NCBI RefSeq assembly: GCF_000308875.1
Contig: NZ_BAGL01000055.1
Span: forward strand, 124,001-188,000
From: Nocardia transvalensis NBRC 15921
GTDB lineage: Bacteria > Actinomycetota > Actinomycetes > Mycobacteriales > Mycobacteriaceae
Direction: 5' to 3'
Length of the DNA: 64,000 bases
Every line of letters starts with the position of its first letter. Position 1 is the first letter of the stretch. This document shows positions 1 through 7,822 of the stretch, in pieces. A program made the translations under genes and the position numbers. The notes under the pieces were generated by a model. The model made no database searches. It was not told the DNA's origin and worked only from the letters and a program-made list of their open reading frames with translations.

Positions 1-57
1 CTTGCAATCCGCAATCCGCGGTCCGCCTCGCCGGTGGGTGCCCGCACGCTGACAGGG

Positions 58-942
58 TCAGGCATTCGGCGCGGGGTTGATGCGGTCGCCGTCCCAGCTC
101 AGATCCGACTCCTCGGCGATCGGGAAGGCCTCGAAACGATCGTCGGCCAGGACCGCGTCGATCAGAGTCCGTGGGCCGGCGACGATCGTGGAGTCGAAGT
201 CGATCTCGCTGGCCACGACCCATGCGTGGTCGGCGGGCCAGAGCAGCTGGGGCATCACTCCGGGGAAGTCGGACGTCCATCCCAGGCCCGCCGCATGTAC
301 CCAGCTGGGCTCGGCTAGCTCGGAAAGACTGGTGTCGAACAGCATGAAGTCGCGTCCCGGCCACCGCAGGAAAGGCCCTGTCTCCATCGCCCGCCTGACC
401 TCCGGTGCGACAGAGGCAGCCAGTTCGGCCTCGATTCGGGCTCGCTCGCGCTCGACGCTCTGCGGATCGCTGTCGGTGGACGCGACGAACAGCGCACTGG
501 AGGACGAATTCAACTCGCCGAATCCATTCCACACTCCGGCCGTCACCTCCTCCGGCGCCGTGGTGGCAGCGCGGAGGTGGACACTGAGCGCGGCCAGCAG
601 GCGCGGGTGGAACCACCCCTCGACGGTCTGGCCGACTTCCCAGCCGTCGTCGAACGACATCGCCGCTTCGTCCTCATTGTCGGTGAGGCTGCGCCACTGC
701 ACCAGTGGATGCATCACTCTGCCGTTGCGCGCGGCGACCTCGGCCCACGGCCACATCGCCTCCTCCACGATCTCGGGATTGCCCCACTCGTCGGTGCCCG
801 TGGCGTGGCGGCGGGTCGCTTCGACCGGATGCAGGATCCGCGCGTAAGCGTCGAAACCCGTACCCGCGACGTTGCCGACCCCGTCCGCGCCGACGCGCGC
901 CAGCAGCCACGCACCGCGCCCGAAATCCGTTGTCAACTCCAC
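58..942 (-). CDS. conserved hypothetical protein (294 aa)
   Basis: I do not recognise a named family. The protein is soluble and acidic, rich in Trp, with no signal peptide or membrane segment. It opens MELTTDFGRGAW from a GTG codon. Blocks such as MWPWAEVAARNG, FHPRLLAALSVHLRAAT and LLWPADHAWVVASEIDFDST look like structured domain sequence, and codon use is strongly GC-rich at third positions, so it is probably a real gene. It stands alone on the minus strand, divergent from the SRPBCC gene with about 210 bp between the starts. No function is proposed. Confidence 0.7.
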   Translation of the reverse strand: MELTTDFGRGAWLLARVGADGVGNVAGTGFDAYARILHPVEATRRHATGTDEWGNPEIVEEAMWPWAEVAARNGRVMHPLVQWRSLTDNEDEAAMSFDDGWEVGQTVEGWFHPRLLAALSVHLRAATTAPEEVTAGVWNGFGELNSSSSALFVASTDSDPQSVERERARIEAELAASVAPEVRRAMETGPFLRWPGRDFMLFDTSLSELAEPSWVHAAGLGWTSDFPGVMPQLLWPADHAWVVASEIDFDSTIVAGPRTLIDAVLADDRFEAFPIAEESDLSWDGDRINPAPNA

Positions 943-1151
943 TCAGCCAACATAGTGTGCGGCGGCAGGGTTGCGGCCGAAGCGATCTCACCGGTTCAGC
1001 ACTGGTTTCGACGGGACGGCATCGGATTCGGCGGCGGGTCGCTCGGTGCCACTGCGGGTCGGCAGTCGCCTGATAACGCTGTGAATACGGCACGGTGAAG
1101 CGGGACCCTGGTCGATGAGTCCGCTTTGTTCAGTGCTTCTAGGATCGAGAT

Positions 1152-1613
1152 ATGAGCAGAACGGATCGTGCAAGCCTCCTGATCCATCTCGACAGGGCCG
1201 AGGTTTTCCAGGCCCTGGTAGCCCGTGACGCCCTGCTCACCTGGCTACCGCCCGAGGGGATGCGGGGCCGGTTCGAGCGGTTCGATATGCGCCCGGGCGG
1301 CTCGTACCGCCTCGTACTGACCTATGACGACGCCGCCGATTCCCCCGGCAAAACGTCGGCCGATTCGGATGTGTCCGACGTGCGTATCTCGACACTCGTT
1401 CCGGGCGAGCGAATCGTGCAGGAGGTCGACTTCCAATCGAACGACCCGGCGTTTCAGGGAACGATGCAGATGGAGTGGAGGCTGCGCGGCGTCCAGGAAG
1501 GAACCGTCGTCGAGTTCGAGGCGCGGAATGTGCCGGTCGGGATTCGCGCCCGTGACCACGCGGAGGGCATCCTGTCGTCGCTGACGAACCTTTCCCGTTA
1601 TCTGGAGTCGTGA
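1152..1613 (+). CDS. SRPBCC / AHSA1-family protein
   Basis: The 153-residue product looks like the START-like helix-grip fold of the AHSA1 group. An N-terminal DRAEVFQALV leads to LLTWLPPEGM. The strand pair FDMRPGGSYRLVL and MQMEWRLRGVQEGTVVEFEA follows, and the C-terminal helix reads ILSSLTNLSRYLES. Family members bind hydrophobic ligands in a cavity and many have no known ligand. The length is normal for a single SRPBCC domain. It begins at an ATG and is not obviously part of an operon. Substrate and role cannot be inferred. Confidence 0.8.
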   Translation: MSRTDRASLLIHLDRAEVFQALVARDALLTWLPPEGMRGRFERFDMRPGGSYRLVLTYDDAADSPGKTSADSDVSDVRISTLVPGERIVQEVDFQSNDPAFQGTMQMEWRLRGVQEGTVVEFEARNVPVGIRARDHAEGILSSLTNLSRYLES

Positions 1614-1950
1614 CTACGCGAAACGCAGTGTGTCCCTAGTGAACGCCGACATGCCGGCAGCCCGATTACCGCCGACGTCGCCACGAAAAAGTTCGTGACC
1701 ATGATGACAACCGTGACATTTCTCAACGCTCTCTGCGCGGTATTTTCGAAGACCAGCGCGAATCTCATCCAGATCGGCCGACGGAAGAATGCGCCCAATC
1801 TCAGCTGAGTTGATCCACTGTGGGTCACACTCAGCAATCGAGCCGCGGACAATACACTTGGCAACATAGTCTCGTCGATGCGGAAGTCGGCGTTCAGCAA
1901 TGCCTCGCGGTCCATGGAATCGGTCATGCAGGGTTGGATGTCGTTGTCGT
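1614..1950. other. gene-poor stretch, possibly a decayed gene
   Basis: No convincing intact gene. Third-position GC falls compared with neighbours. The minus strand has protein-like segments in two frames: MTDSMDREALLNADFRID in one, then IGRILPSADLDEIRAGLRKY and ECHGC-like KCHGCHHGHE in another. This is what a frameshifted, decaying small gene would look like, but I cannot name it and the evidence is weak. Confidence 0.25.
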
Positions 1951-2499
1951 TCAGGCTTTGAAGGAGTGCAGACTGGCGAGGCATAGAGTCTGGTCGGCGT
2001 CGAACCACTCGAAGGTGGTGACCGGCTGGAATCCGAGGCGAATTGCGAGTCTGAGCGAGCGTGTGTTGGCGGTTTGGGTCGGGATGAGGACCGGCTGGTC
2101 GGGGAGTTCGTTTGCGGCTGCGCGTAACACTGCGGTGGCGGCCTCGAACGCCAGTCCGGCGCCCCAGGCGTCGCGTCGTATGAGGTAACCCAGCTCCAGT
2201 TCCTCGCCGTCGTCGGCGACGTGACCGGGCCAGTCGGCAGGGCGCCGTTTGAGTTCAACTGTTCCCAGGAGATTGTCGGTGGTTTTGTCGGCGACGATGA
2301 AGGTGCCGGGAGTGGCGGTTGCGTTGGCTGCGCCGCCGATTCCGTCCAGATATTGCTCGACGCCCTCCCGAAGAAGCGGGCCGCCGATGTAAGCCCCGAC
2401 TTCAGGGTCGGTTCGTAGCTCGATGAGCCCTTCCCGATCAGCATCACGTGCCTTGCGCAGCAGGACCCGCCCCGCTGCGATCTGGGTGGCGGATAGCAT
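1951..2499 (-). CDS. GNAT-family N-acetyltransferase (RimJ/RimL-like)
   Basis: The 182-residue product has the acetyl-CoA-dependent N-acetyltransferase fold. LLRKARDADREGLIELRTDPEV forms the first strand and helix, GTVELKRRP and ELGYLIRRDAWGAGLAFEAA make the central strands and acetyl-CoA-binding turn, and NTRSLRLAIRLGFQPVTTFEW is the typical 'N-x-x-S-x-x-x-x-x-x-x-G-F' C-terminal element. The ATG at 2499 is preferred over an upstream TTG two codons earlier. The acceptor (protein N-terminus, antibiotic or metabolite) is unknown. Confidence 0.85.
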   Translation of the reverse strand: MLSATQIAAGRVLLRKARDADREGLIELRTDPEVGAYIGGPLLREGVEQYLDGIGGAANATATPGTFIVADKTTDNLLGTVELKRRPADWPGHVADDGEELELGYLIRRDAWGAGLAFEAATAVLRAAANELPDQPVLIPTQTANTRSLRLAIRLGFQPVTTFEWFDADQTLCLASLHSFKA

Positions 2500-2950
2500 C
2501 GGCAACTGGGTTCATGCGGGTCCTCCCCTTGCTCGGATGTCGCTCCATCGAATCATGTAATTGCTTCGCAGTGGTCGCCAAATCAGGTGGCGCAGCGAAG
2601 AATTCAGGCCGAACGTGTCAGGAGAACCGTCGCAAACTCCGCCGGAGTGTCTGCGACACAACACCACGCCACAGGTCTCTATCCCCCAGAGAACGTCAAG
2701 GGGATTCGCGCGCACATCCACATGAGAGCGCACTCGGAGACGTGCACAGCCCACGGTGGCCCAGCTAGAACTCGACGGAACGATCCGGAGGGGCAGCGGA
2801 CTTCTGAAAAGGCCGGAAAGACAACCGAATACGTGTAGCTCACGCAACGTCGGCCCGTCGCGGCACGACGTCCGGACATACCGCTTATCGCGCTACCGGA
2901 TCGTGGCTCTCGTGCCCTGTTCGGGCGAATCATCAAGCAGCCGTTGCAGT
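2500..2950. other. intergenic stretch without a recognisable gene
   Basis: Short overlapping reading frames exist on both strands, but none has family-like sequence or consistent codon bias. It lies between the GNAT gene and a transposase remnant and is probably leftover accessory DNA. Confidence 0.5.
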
Positions 2951-3190
2951 TCAGCTGACACTGCTGGGTTGCCGGTTGCGAAGCATTGCGTGTAATACGT
3001 TGGCGCGGCGGCGAGCCAAGGCGAATACGGCTTGGTGGTGGTTCTTGCCCTGGGCCCTTGCTTGTCCCCCCTGGCGTATCGGCCGATGCCGCCGGTTGTG
3101 GCGAGGAATTCGGCGGTGAGGGTGGCACCCATCCCCGGAAGGCAGTGGTGACCGGGCCCAAGTCATCGCGCATGCGGACCTGGTCAGCGA
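2951..3190 (-). pseudogene. remnant of an IS110-family transposase (C-terminal Transposase_20 part)
   Basis: Pieces of an IS110-type transposase C-terminus are spread over three minus-strand frames. RMRDDLGPVTTA comes first, then GMGATLTAEFLATTGG-IGRY (the helix-hairpin-helix 'PGMGP-x-x-AEFLA' block) in a second frame. An internal deletion follows, and then GKNHHQAVFALARRRANVLH in a third frame, the usual C-terminal motif of the family. An intact protein is roughly 400 residues; here fewer than 80 remain and frames shift between them, so it is non-functional. No element ends were found. Confidence 0.75.
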
Positions 3191-3424
3191 TGTGTCTTGC
3201 GTCAAGATTCTCACAGGATCTCGCTGGTCACGAGGTTTACGCCGGCGATGCAGCGACCGCGCTCAGCGCGCGTTATGCCGGGTTGGGTTGGCCAGTCCGG
3301 AATGCACGTCTGCTGGGCGGAGGTTCCCGGTTCGGCTCTCATCGGAGCGTGTTTCATACGCTGCGGTCCGATAGCCACGGGCTGTTGCGGCGGCGCCCGC
3401 CGTGGGCCGGTGCGGTCCGCGCGG
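3191..3424. other. non-coding stretch beside the transposase remnant
   Basis: No gene is seen between the IS110 remnant and the end of the TetR gene. Several overlapping frames are open only because of high GC content. It may be further degraded insertion-sequence DNA. Confidence 0.4.
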
Positions 3425-4027
3425 TCAGCGATGATGATCGATCAGCCCGGCGATCGCTTTCTGCGCGTCCTCCACCGGGAGCGGGAGTGTCGCGAATGTC
3501 TCGGCGATCATCATCGCTACGGGGGTCGTCCACAGCAGCATGCCCAGGGCGGTGGCGTGCGCACGGTCGCCGCCGGCATCGAATCGCCGGTTCACACCCG
3601 CCAGGGCGGCGAAAAGGCGCTGCATATGCCTTGTGTTCAGCGTGCTTCGCAGGTCCTTCGTCGCGATGAGGATTTCCAACCCGGCCATTGCCTTCGGGTT
3701 CGCGAACGCCTCCCACGTCGCTCGCACCAACTCCTCCGTGTCGATGATGAGCGCGGGATCGGACAATGCTTCGAGTGAGGCGACCAAGCTGTCGACGGCA
3801 TCGTCGATCACCGCGGTCAACAGGCCATCGCGGTCACCGAAGTGATGTTGGATGACACCCCAGCTCACCCCGGCACGTTCGATGATGTGGCGGGCGCTGG
3901 CCGCGGAGAATCCTTCTTCCCGGACGCACCGGACCGTCTCGTCGATCAACAATTCACGGGTCCGGTCCCCCCGCTCCTGACGACCGGCGATCGGACGGCG
4001 CGGAGCCGAGCGTCCACGAGCAGTCAC
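3425..4027 (-). CDS. TetR-family transcriptional regulator
   Basis: The 200-residue product carries an N-terminal TetR helix-turn-helix at about residues 22-68 (TRELLIDETVRCVREEGFSA, then SARHIIERAGVSWGVIQHHF, then DRDGLLTAVIDD). A ligand-binding helical domain follows, ending in KAIAGLIDHHR. Translation starts at a GTG. The gene is divergent from the EBP-like/MCE pair, and the shared upstream region has a 16-bp inverted repeat at 4157-4172 that is a likely operator. It therefore probably represses itself and the two genes to its right. The inducing ligand is unknown; a lipid or sterol-like compound is a guess from the neighbours. Confidence 0.88.
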   Translation of the reverse strand: MTARGRSAPRRPIAGRQERGDRTRELLIDETVRCVREEGFSAASARHIIERAGVSWGVIQHHFGDRDGLLTAVIDDAVDSLVASLEALSDPALIIDTEELVRATWEAFANPKAMAGLEILIATKDLRSTLNTRHMQRLFAALAGVNRRFDAGGDRAHATALGMLLWTTPVAMMIAETFATLPLPVEDAQKAIAGLIDHHR

Positions 4028-4156
4028 CGCCGCAGCCCGCCGAACGTGCCATGTTTCCTCATTCCCTCCAGCTTAGGACACCTGTGGCGGCTTCCCGATC
4101 GTCGACTCAGGGGTTCGTCTGCCGAACCGGCACCGGCCTGACGCTTGCCCGCAAAA

Positions 4157-4172
4157 CATTGCATGTGCAATG
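4157..4172. promoter_or_regulatory. inverted repeat, probable TetR operator
   Basis: CATTGCA-TG-TGCAATG: two perfect 7-bp arms with a 2-bp spacer. It lies in the region between the divergent TetR gene (start 4027) and the EBP-like gene (start 4252), which is the usual place and size for a TetR-type operator. Regulation is inferred. Confidence 0.6.
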
Positions 4173-4251
4173 CTTTCGGCGGAGTCGCGCTCGAGGATGC
4201 GCACGCAATCGCTGCACCGAGCGATCCCTACCCTCGATGGAGGTTCGGTCC

Positions 4252-5013
4252 ATGACGGAGACCAGTCGCCGGGACGGCACGTGCGATCGGCCGGCGAGGC
4301 GCGGGTTTTCCTCGCTGCAGAAGGCGCTGCTCGGCGTTCTGGCCGTCTTCTTCGCGGTGCAGGTGGTGTTCTGGTACCTCGAATTCCAGGTCGGGGTATC
4401 GCATCCCGTCGCGTCCAACGGGCTGGTTCTGGTGGTCGTCGGTTGTTTCGCGACGGCGCTCGCGCTGCCGTGGCTCCCGCTTCCGGGACAACGCGGACGA
4501 ACGAACTCGGAGCGGTTGGGCGCGATGATCATCGTCTGGGTTTTCATCGCCCTGATACCACGATTCATCTGGGAGCTGCCGTGGCTGTTGTTCTTCGCCC
4601 AGATCAGGGACGGTGTGCAGAACGGGGCGCTCTGGTCGTACATGTGGTCGCCCATCCTGCTCGGGGGCGACGCGCGTTACCTGAACGGAGATTCGCTCAT
4701 CGTCGTTCTCGAATGGATCGCGTTGTTCGTCGGGGTCTTCGAGGCGTATGCGCTCGCGCAGTTCTTCCGCAATCGCAGGCGGTTCACGAACACTCAGCTC
4801 TCCTTGATCATGGCGGGGATGATCGTCGAGGTCACGCTGCCCGCGATCTATTTCGGGGTGGAGATCGCGAACAACCTGGCGAGCATGACGAGCCCGGCCG
4901 AGATGTGGATCAAGTTCGTGGTGATCAACGTGCTCTGGTGCACCATGCCGCTCATCACCTATTTCTGGGGCGTTCACCGGTTGACTCGCCGAGATCTCAC
5001 GGTGGTGTTCTAG
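4252..5013 (+). CDS. emopamil-binding-protein-like (EXPERA-type) membrane protein
   Basis: This 253-residue multi-pass membrane protein has five or six hydrophobic segments (from LLGVLAVFFAVQVVFWYL to VVINVLWCTMPLITYFWG). Its pattern resembles eukaryotic EBP (sterol delta8-delta7 isomerase) and the EXPERA family: FIWELPWLLFF, then GGDARYLNGDSLIVVLEWIA, then LPAIYFGVEI, then the closing FVVINVLWCTMPLITYF. The GD-RY-GD block, the Glu in helix 2 and the W-x-x-F-x-x-x-N-x-L-W end are the shared features. A GGAGG eight bases upstream supports ATG 4252. Its stop touches the MCE gene, suggesting one transcript. Sterol or lipid isomerase activity is not shown. Confidence 0.65.
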   Translation: MTETSRRDGTCDRPARRGFSSLQKALLGVLAVFFAVQVVFWYLEFQVGVSHPVASNGLVLVVVGCFATALALPWLPLPGQRGRTNSERLGAMIIVWVFIALIPRFIWELPWLLFFAQIRDGVQNGALWSYMWSPILLGGDARYLNGDSLIVVLEWIALFVGVFEAYALAQFFRNRRRFTNTQLSLIMAGMIVEVTLPAIYFGVEIANNLASMTSPAEMWIKFVVINVLWCTMPLITYFWGVHRLTRRDLTVVF

Positions 5014-5093
5014 TGCGCGGCTATTCAGGAGGCGGGCGTACGCGCGTCCCCGGGACTGGCGGCAGTGAGGCCGCATTCAGGAGAGTGCTGTTC

Positions 5094-6167
5094 GTGTTCC
5101 GGCGCAGCGGAATTCCCGCCCTGCTCGTCGCCGTCCTCGCCCTGGCGTCCGCCGGGTGCGATGTGCAGCCGGCCGAGATCCCGGTCCCCGGAAGCGGAGT
5201 CGGCGGGCAGACCTACCACCTGCGGATCGAGTTCGCCGACGTGCTCAACCTCCCGCGCGGCGCCAAGGTCATCGCCGACGGCGTCCGCGTGGGCGAGCTG
5301 ACCGATGTCACCCTCGTCGACGCCGTTGCGGCACAACCCGATCGCCCGGCCGTGCCGGGACATGTCGTCGCGGACGTCGAGATCGCGAAATCGGCCCACC
5401 TGCCGGTCGGCACCACCGCCGAACTGCGGCAGGAGACACCGCTGGGCGATGTCCACATCGCCCTCACCGCGCCGCCCGCCGCCACCGCCATGCTCGCCCC
5501 GGACGCGACCATCCCGTTGTCGGACACCAGCCAGTCGCCGCCCATCGAGGACATCATGGCGCGACTGGCTGTCTTCGTCGGCAGCGGCGCGATCAGCGAT
5601 CTGCAGGCCATCGTCCACAAGCTCAACGGCGTCATGCCCCAGGATCCGCGCGACACCGCCCGCATCGCCGGAATACTCGGCGGCGACTTCACCGACCTCG
5701 CCGACAACCAGAACTCCATTCACAACCTCGTCGCCGGATTACAGGCCACGGTCGACGACGGATTGCTCTCGAACACACCGGATTTCGACCAGCTCCTCAC
5801 GACCGAGGGCGTGCAGCACACCACCGATTCCATCGAGACGATTGTCAGCCTCCTCTTCGTGCTCACCGCGCTGGGCCCCCTCGCGCCCACCCTCGCCTGG
5901 CTGGGACCGCTGTTGCAGTCACTCGACGGCACCGCCCGCGCCGCCATTCCGATGCTGTTCGGCGCCCGCCCGCTCGACACCACCTCCCCGTCGAACCTGA
6001 AGAAGCTTATGGACCTCATCCACAACAAGATCATTCCCTTCGCCGACCGCGGCCCGAAGGTCAACCTCGTCGGCATCGGCTCGCCGGAACCCGCCCCCGC
6101 GATGTCGCCGGAGGAACAGACCGGCCGCATCATCGACGTCCTGCGGATGATCGGAGCAGTCCGATGA
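5094..6167 (+). CDS. MCE-family lipoprotein
   Basis: The N-terminus FRRSGIPALLVAVLALASAGC is a lipoprotein signal with Cys about residue 22. An MCE/MlaD domain follows at about residues 35-110 (YHLRIEFADVLNLPRGAKVI, ADGVRVGELTDVTLVD, LRQETPLGDVHIALT). The remaining 240 residues are helical, as in Mce proteins that form lipid-shuttling assemblies. Most mce operons have six Mce proteins plus YrbE permeases; here there is only one. Start codon is uncertain: GTG 5094 has AGGAG at a sensible distance, while GTG 5085 or the GTG at 5013 overlapping the previous stop are alternatives. It is probably co-transcribed with the EBP-like gene and may transport a related lipid. Confidence 0.85.
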   Translation: MFRRSGIPALLVAVLALASAGCDVQPAEIPVPGSGVGGQTYHLRIEFADVLNLPRGAKVIADGVRVGELTDVTLVDAVAAQPDRPAVPGHVVADVEIAKSAHLPVGTTAELRQETPLGDVHIALTAPPAATAMLAPDATIPLSDTSQSPPIEDIMARLAVFVGSGAISDLQAIVHKLNGVMPQDPRDTARIAGILGGDFTDLADNQNSIHNLVAGLQATVDDGLLSNTPDFDQLLTTEGVQHTTDSIETIVSLLFVLTALGPLAPTLAWLGPLLQSLDGTARAAIPMLFGARPLDTTSPSNLKKLMDLIHNKIIPFADRGPKVNLVGIGSPEPAPAMSPEEQTGRIIDVLRMIGAVR

Positions 6168-6179
6168 AACCCGGGCGGG

Positions 6180-6422
6180 GCCGTGGCCCCGCTGACACCC
6201 CCGAGGTGTCCAGCGCGTCGCCGTCGGCGATCACGCCACGGAACAGATGCTCGTACTTCAAGCCACACACCGGCAGCGCCACCGGGACCGGCGACGACCC
6301 GTCGCCACCGAGGGCAGAGATCGTGGCATCCTGTCCGGCCAGGGCCTCCGCAACATCACGAGAACAGGTGGCATCGCTCGCCTTGACGAGGTGCGATGCC
6401 GGCTCGTGGGTGTCGCTGGTGA
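6180..6422 (-). pseudogene. possible fragment of an NAD(P)H-binding (NmrA/SDR-like) protein
   Basis: One minus-strand frame contains LVKASDATCSRDVAEALAGQ followed by DATISALGG, which resembles the strand-helix-strand 'GDATD...VARALAGQDAVISALG' of atypical NAD(P)-binding reductases. The sequence around it does not continue as such a protein and no N-terminal Rossmann glycine motif is present. It runs in frame toward, and overlaps the end of, the MCE gene. It looks like a short relic; confidence is low. Confidence 0.35.
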
Positions 6423-6929
6423 TCAGGGCCGGGCGAGAGTGGCCGCGCCGAAGGACACGCCGAAACGCTCGCACCAGATCGCCACTGTGGGAAAACCGGT
6501 GAGGTCCGTTCCGGGTGGGACCTCGTAGTTCTGGTTGCCCTGGTTGCCCTTCAATGCGCCGAGGTCGATGTGGCGGCCGTCGTCGAGGTTGTGCCAGTCG
6601 TCCGGGCTCAGCGGCTGATCGGTGAGCCAGACGTGCAGTGCCGGGCCGTCGGAGGTGTGCAGATCGGCGATCCGCAGCGTCACCCCACCGTCCGGCGCAC
6701 GCTGCAGGTTTACCGATCCGGAGGTCGTATGTTCGTGGGAGACAAGGTTTCCTATCGAGACTACCGGCGGGGCCTGGCCATCGGAGGCCACCACCGCGGC
6801 CTCGTCCACTCGGTGCGTGGTGAACAGTCGCCAGGGCTGGAACAAGTAGAGGCCGATCGCCGAGACAGCGATCAGGCATACCGCGAAACCGGCCACAAGC
6901 CGCCGCCGGGACAGTCGTTTCAGGGACAT
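6423..6929 (-). CDS. DM13-domain protein, membrane-anchored
   Basis: The 168-residue product has one N-terminal membrane segment (LVAGFAVCLIAVSAIGLYLF) and then a DM13 domain filling the rest of the protein. The domain includes HEHTTSGSVNLQRAPDGG, VTLRIADLHTSDGPALHVWL, HIDLGALKGNQGNQNYEVP and the family's single conserved Cys in VAIWCERFGVSFG. DM13 domains are extracytoplasmic and have been proposed, by inference, to take part in electron transfer through this Cys. The ATG at 6929 has GGAAAG just upstream; ATG 6950 is also possible. It sits at the edge of the redox cluster that follows. Confidence 0.85.
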   Translation of the reverse strand: MSLKRLSRRRLVAGFAVCLIAVSAIGLYLFQPWRLFTTHRVDEAAVVASDGQAPPVVSIGNLVSHEHTTSGSVNLQRAPDGGVTLRIADLHTSDGPALHVWLTDQPLSPDDWHNLDDGRHIDLGALKGNQGNQNYEVPPGTDLTGFPTVAIWCERFGVSFGAATLARP

Positions 6930-7039
6930 ATCGCTTTCCGTTCTCTGCATCGGATCGTCCGTACTCTGCGTCGAGGTACTGCACCGCCACCGCCCGGCCG
7001 ATGACGGACGAGCGGCGTAGCGGCGAAACGTCTTTCGGA

Positions 7040-7747
7040 TCAGTCCTTCTCGGCCGCCTCCGCCGGGCTCGTGACTACAGCGGGACGCAGGCGCTCGAGT
7101 TCGATCTCCTCGGAACTCGGCCCGCGCACGGCGGCCAACCGGTCGGCGGTCTCGATACGAATCCGATCGACCTGCGCCGCCAATTGCGCCTCGGCCCTTT
7201 CCAATTCGATGACGGCCAGATCTGCCGCCTGCTCGGCCACCAGAGCACGCCGCTCCGCGACCAGCGCCTGCTCGGCCGCCGCGCGGGTGATCGCCTCGAT
7301 CCGGGCCTCGGCGGCCGCGGAATCGGTGATGACCGCCAGCTCCTCCAGGTAGTCGGGCAGCTCGGCGGACAGCCGTTCCAGCAGGTCAACCAGTGCGGCG
7401 CGAGACTGCATCGCAGCGTCCACGGCCCTAGTCGGCGCCGGTTCCGGCGACTCCGGCCACCCCTCCGGCATCCCGAGGCCCCCGACTGACTCGGGGTCGG
7501 TCACGACCGGGCCTGTGGGTTCGGCGGTCCCCGGCGCGTTCTGTGTCCCAAGGGATTTCGTTTCCTCACGCTCCGACTTCCGCTGCTTGCGGCGGGCCCG
7601 GAGTCGGCGGAATACGCCCAGTGAGTTGTGGTCCGGGTTCGCGCAGTACTGTGGCGCGGCCGCCGGAGCGCCGGGCTCGGCCGGTTCGGCACGGTTGTCG
7701 CAGCCTGGGTAGGCGCAGGTGGGGATGGATTCGGTCGCTTGTGTCAT
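7040..7747 (-). CDS. hypothetical protein with Cys-rich N-terminus and long coiled coil
   Basis: The 235-residue product starts with a zinc-knuckle-like segment (CAYPGCDNRAEP then YCANPDHNSLG, about residues 11-45). Next come a basic stretch (RRLRARRKQRKSEREETKS) and a Pro/Gly-rich linker, and about residues 105-215 form an Ala/Glu/Leu-rich coiled coil. No catalytic motif is visible. The architecture suggests a nucleic-acid- or protein-binding scaffold. Similar N-terminal knuckles are seen in actinomycete plasmid or mobile-element proteins, from memory only. It could be a truncated version of a longer protein. Function unknown. Confidence 0.65.
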   Translation of the reverse strand: MTQATESIPTCAYPGCDNRAEPAEPGAPAAAPQYCANPDHNSLGVFRRLRARRKQRKSEREETKSLGTQNAPGTAEPTGPVVTDPESVGGLGMPEGWPESPEPAPTRAVDAAMQSRAALVDLLERLSAELPDYLEELAVITDSAAAEARIEAITRAAAEQALVAERRALVAEQAADLAVIELERAEAQLAAQVDRIRIETADRLAAVRGPSSEEIELERLRPAVVTSPAEAAEKD

Positions 7748-7822
7748 CGTGTCTCCAAACTTCGCGGGGGATTCCGGCGGCGGTGCGATGCACGGGCCAC
7801 CGGCTCTGTCGTGCCGAATCGC

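Noticed and set aside
4170..5084. Upstream part of the long frame containing the MCE gene
   Set aside because: It overlaps the EBP-like gene in another frame and is Arg/Gly-rich nonsense; only the part after about 5085 is the MCE protein.
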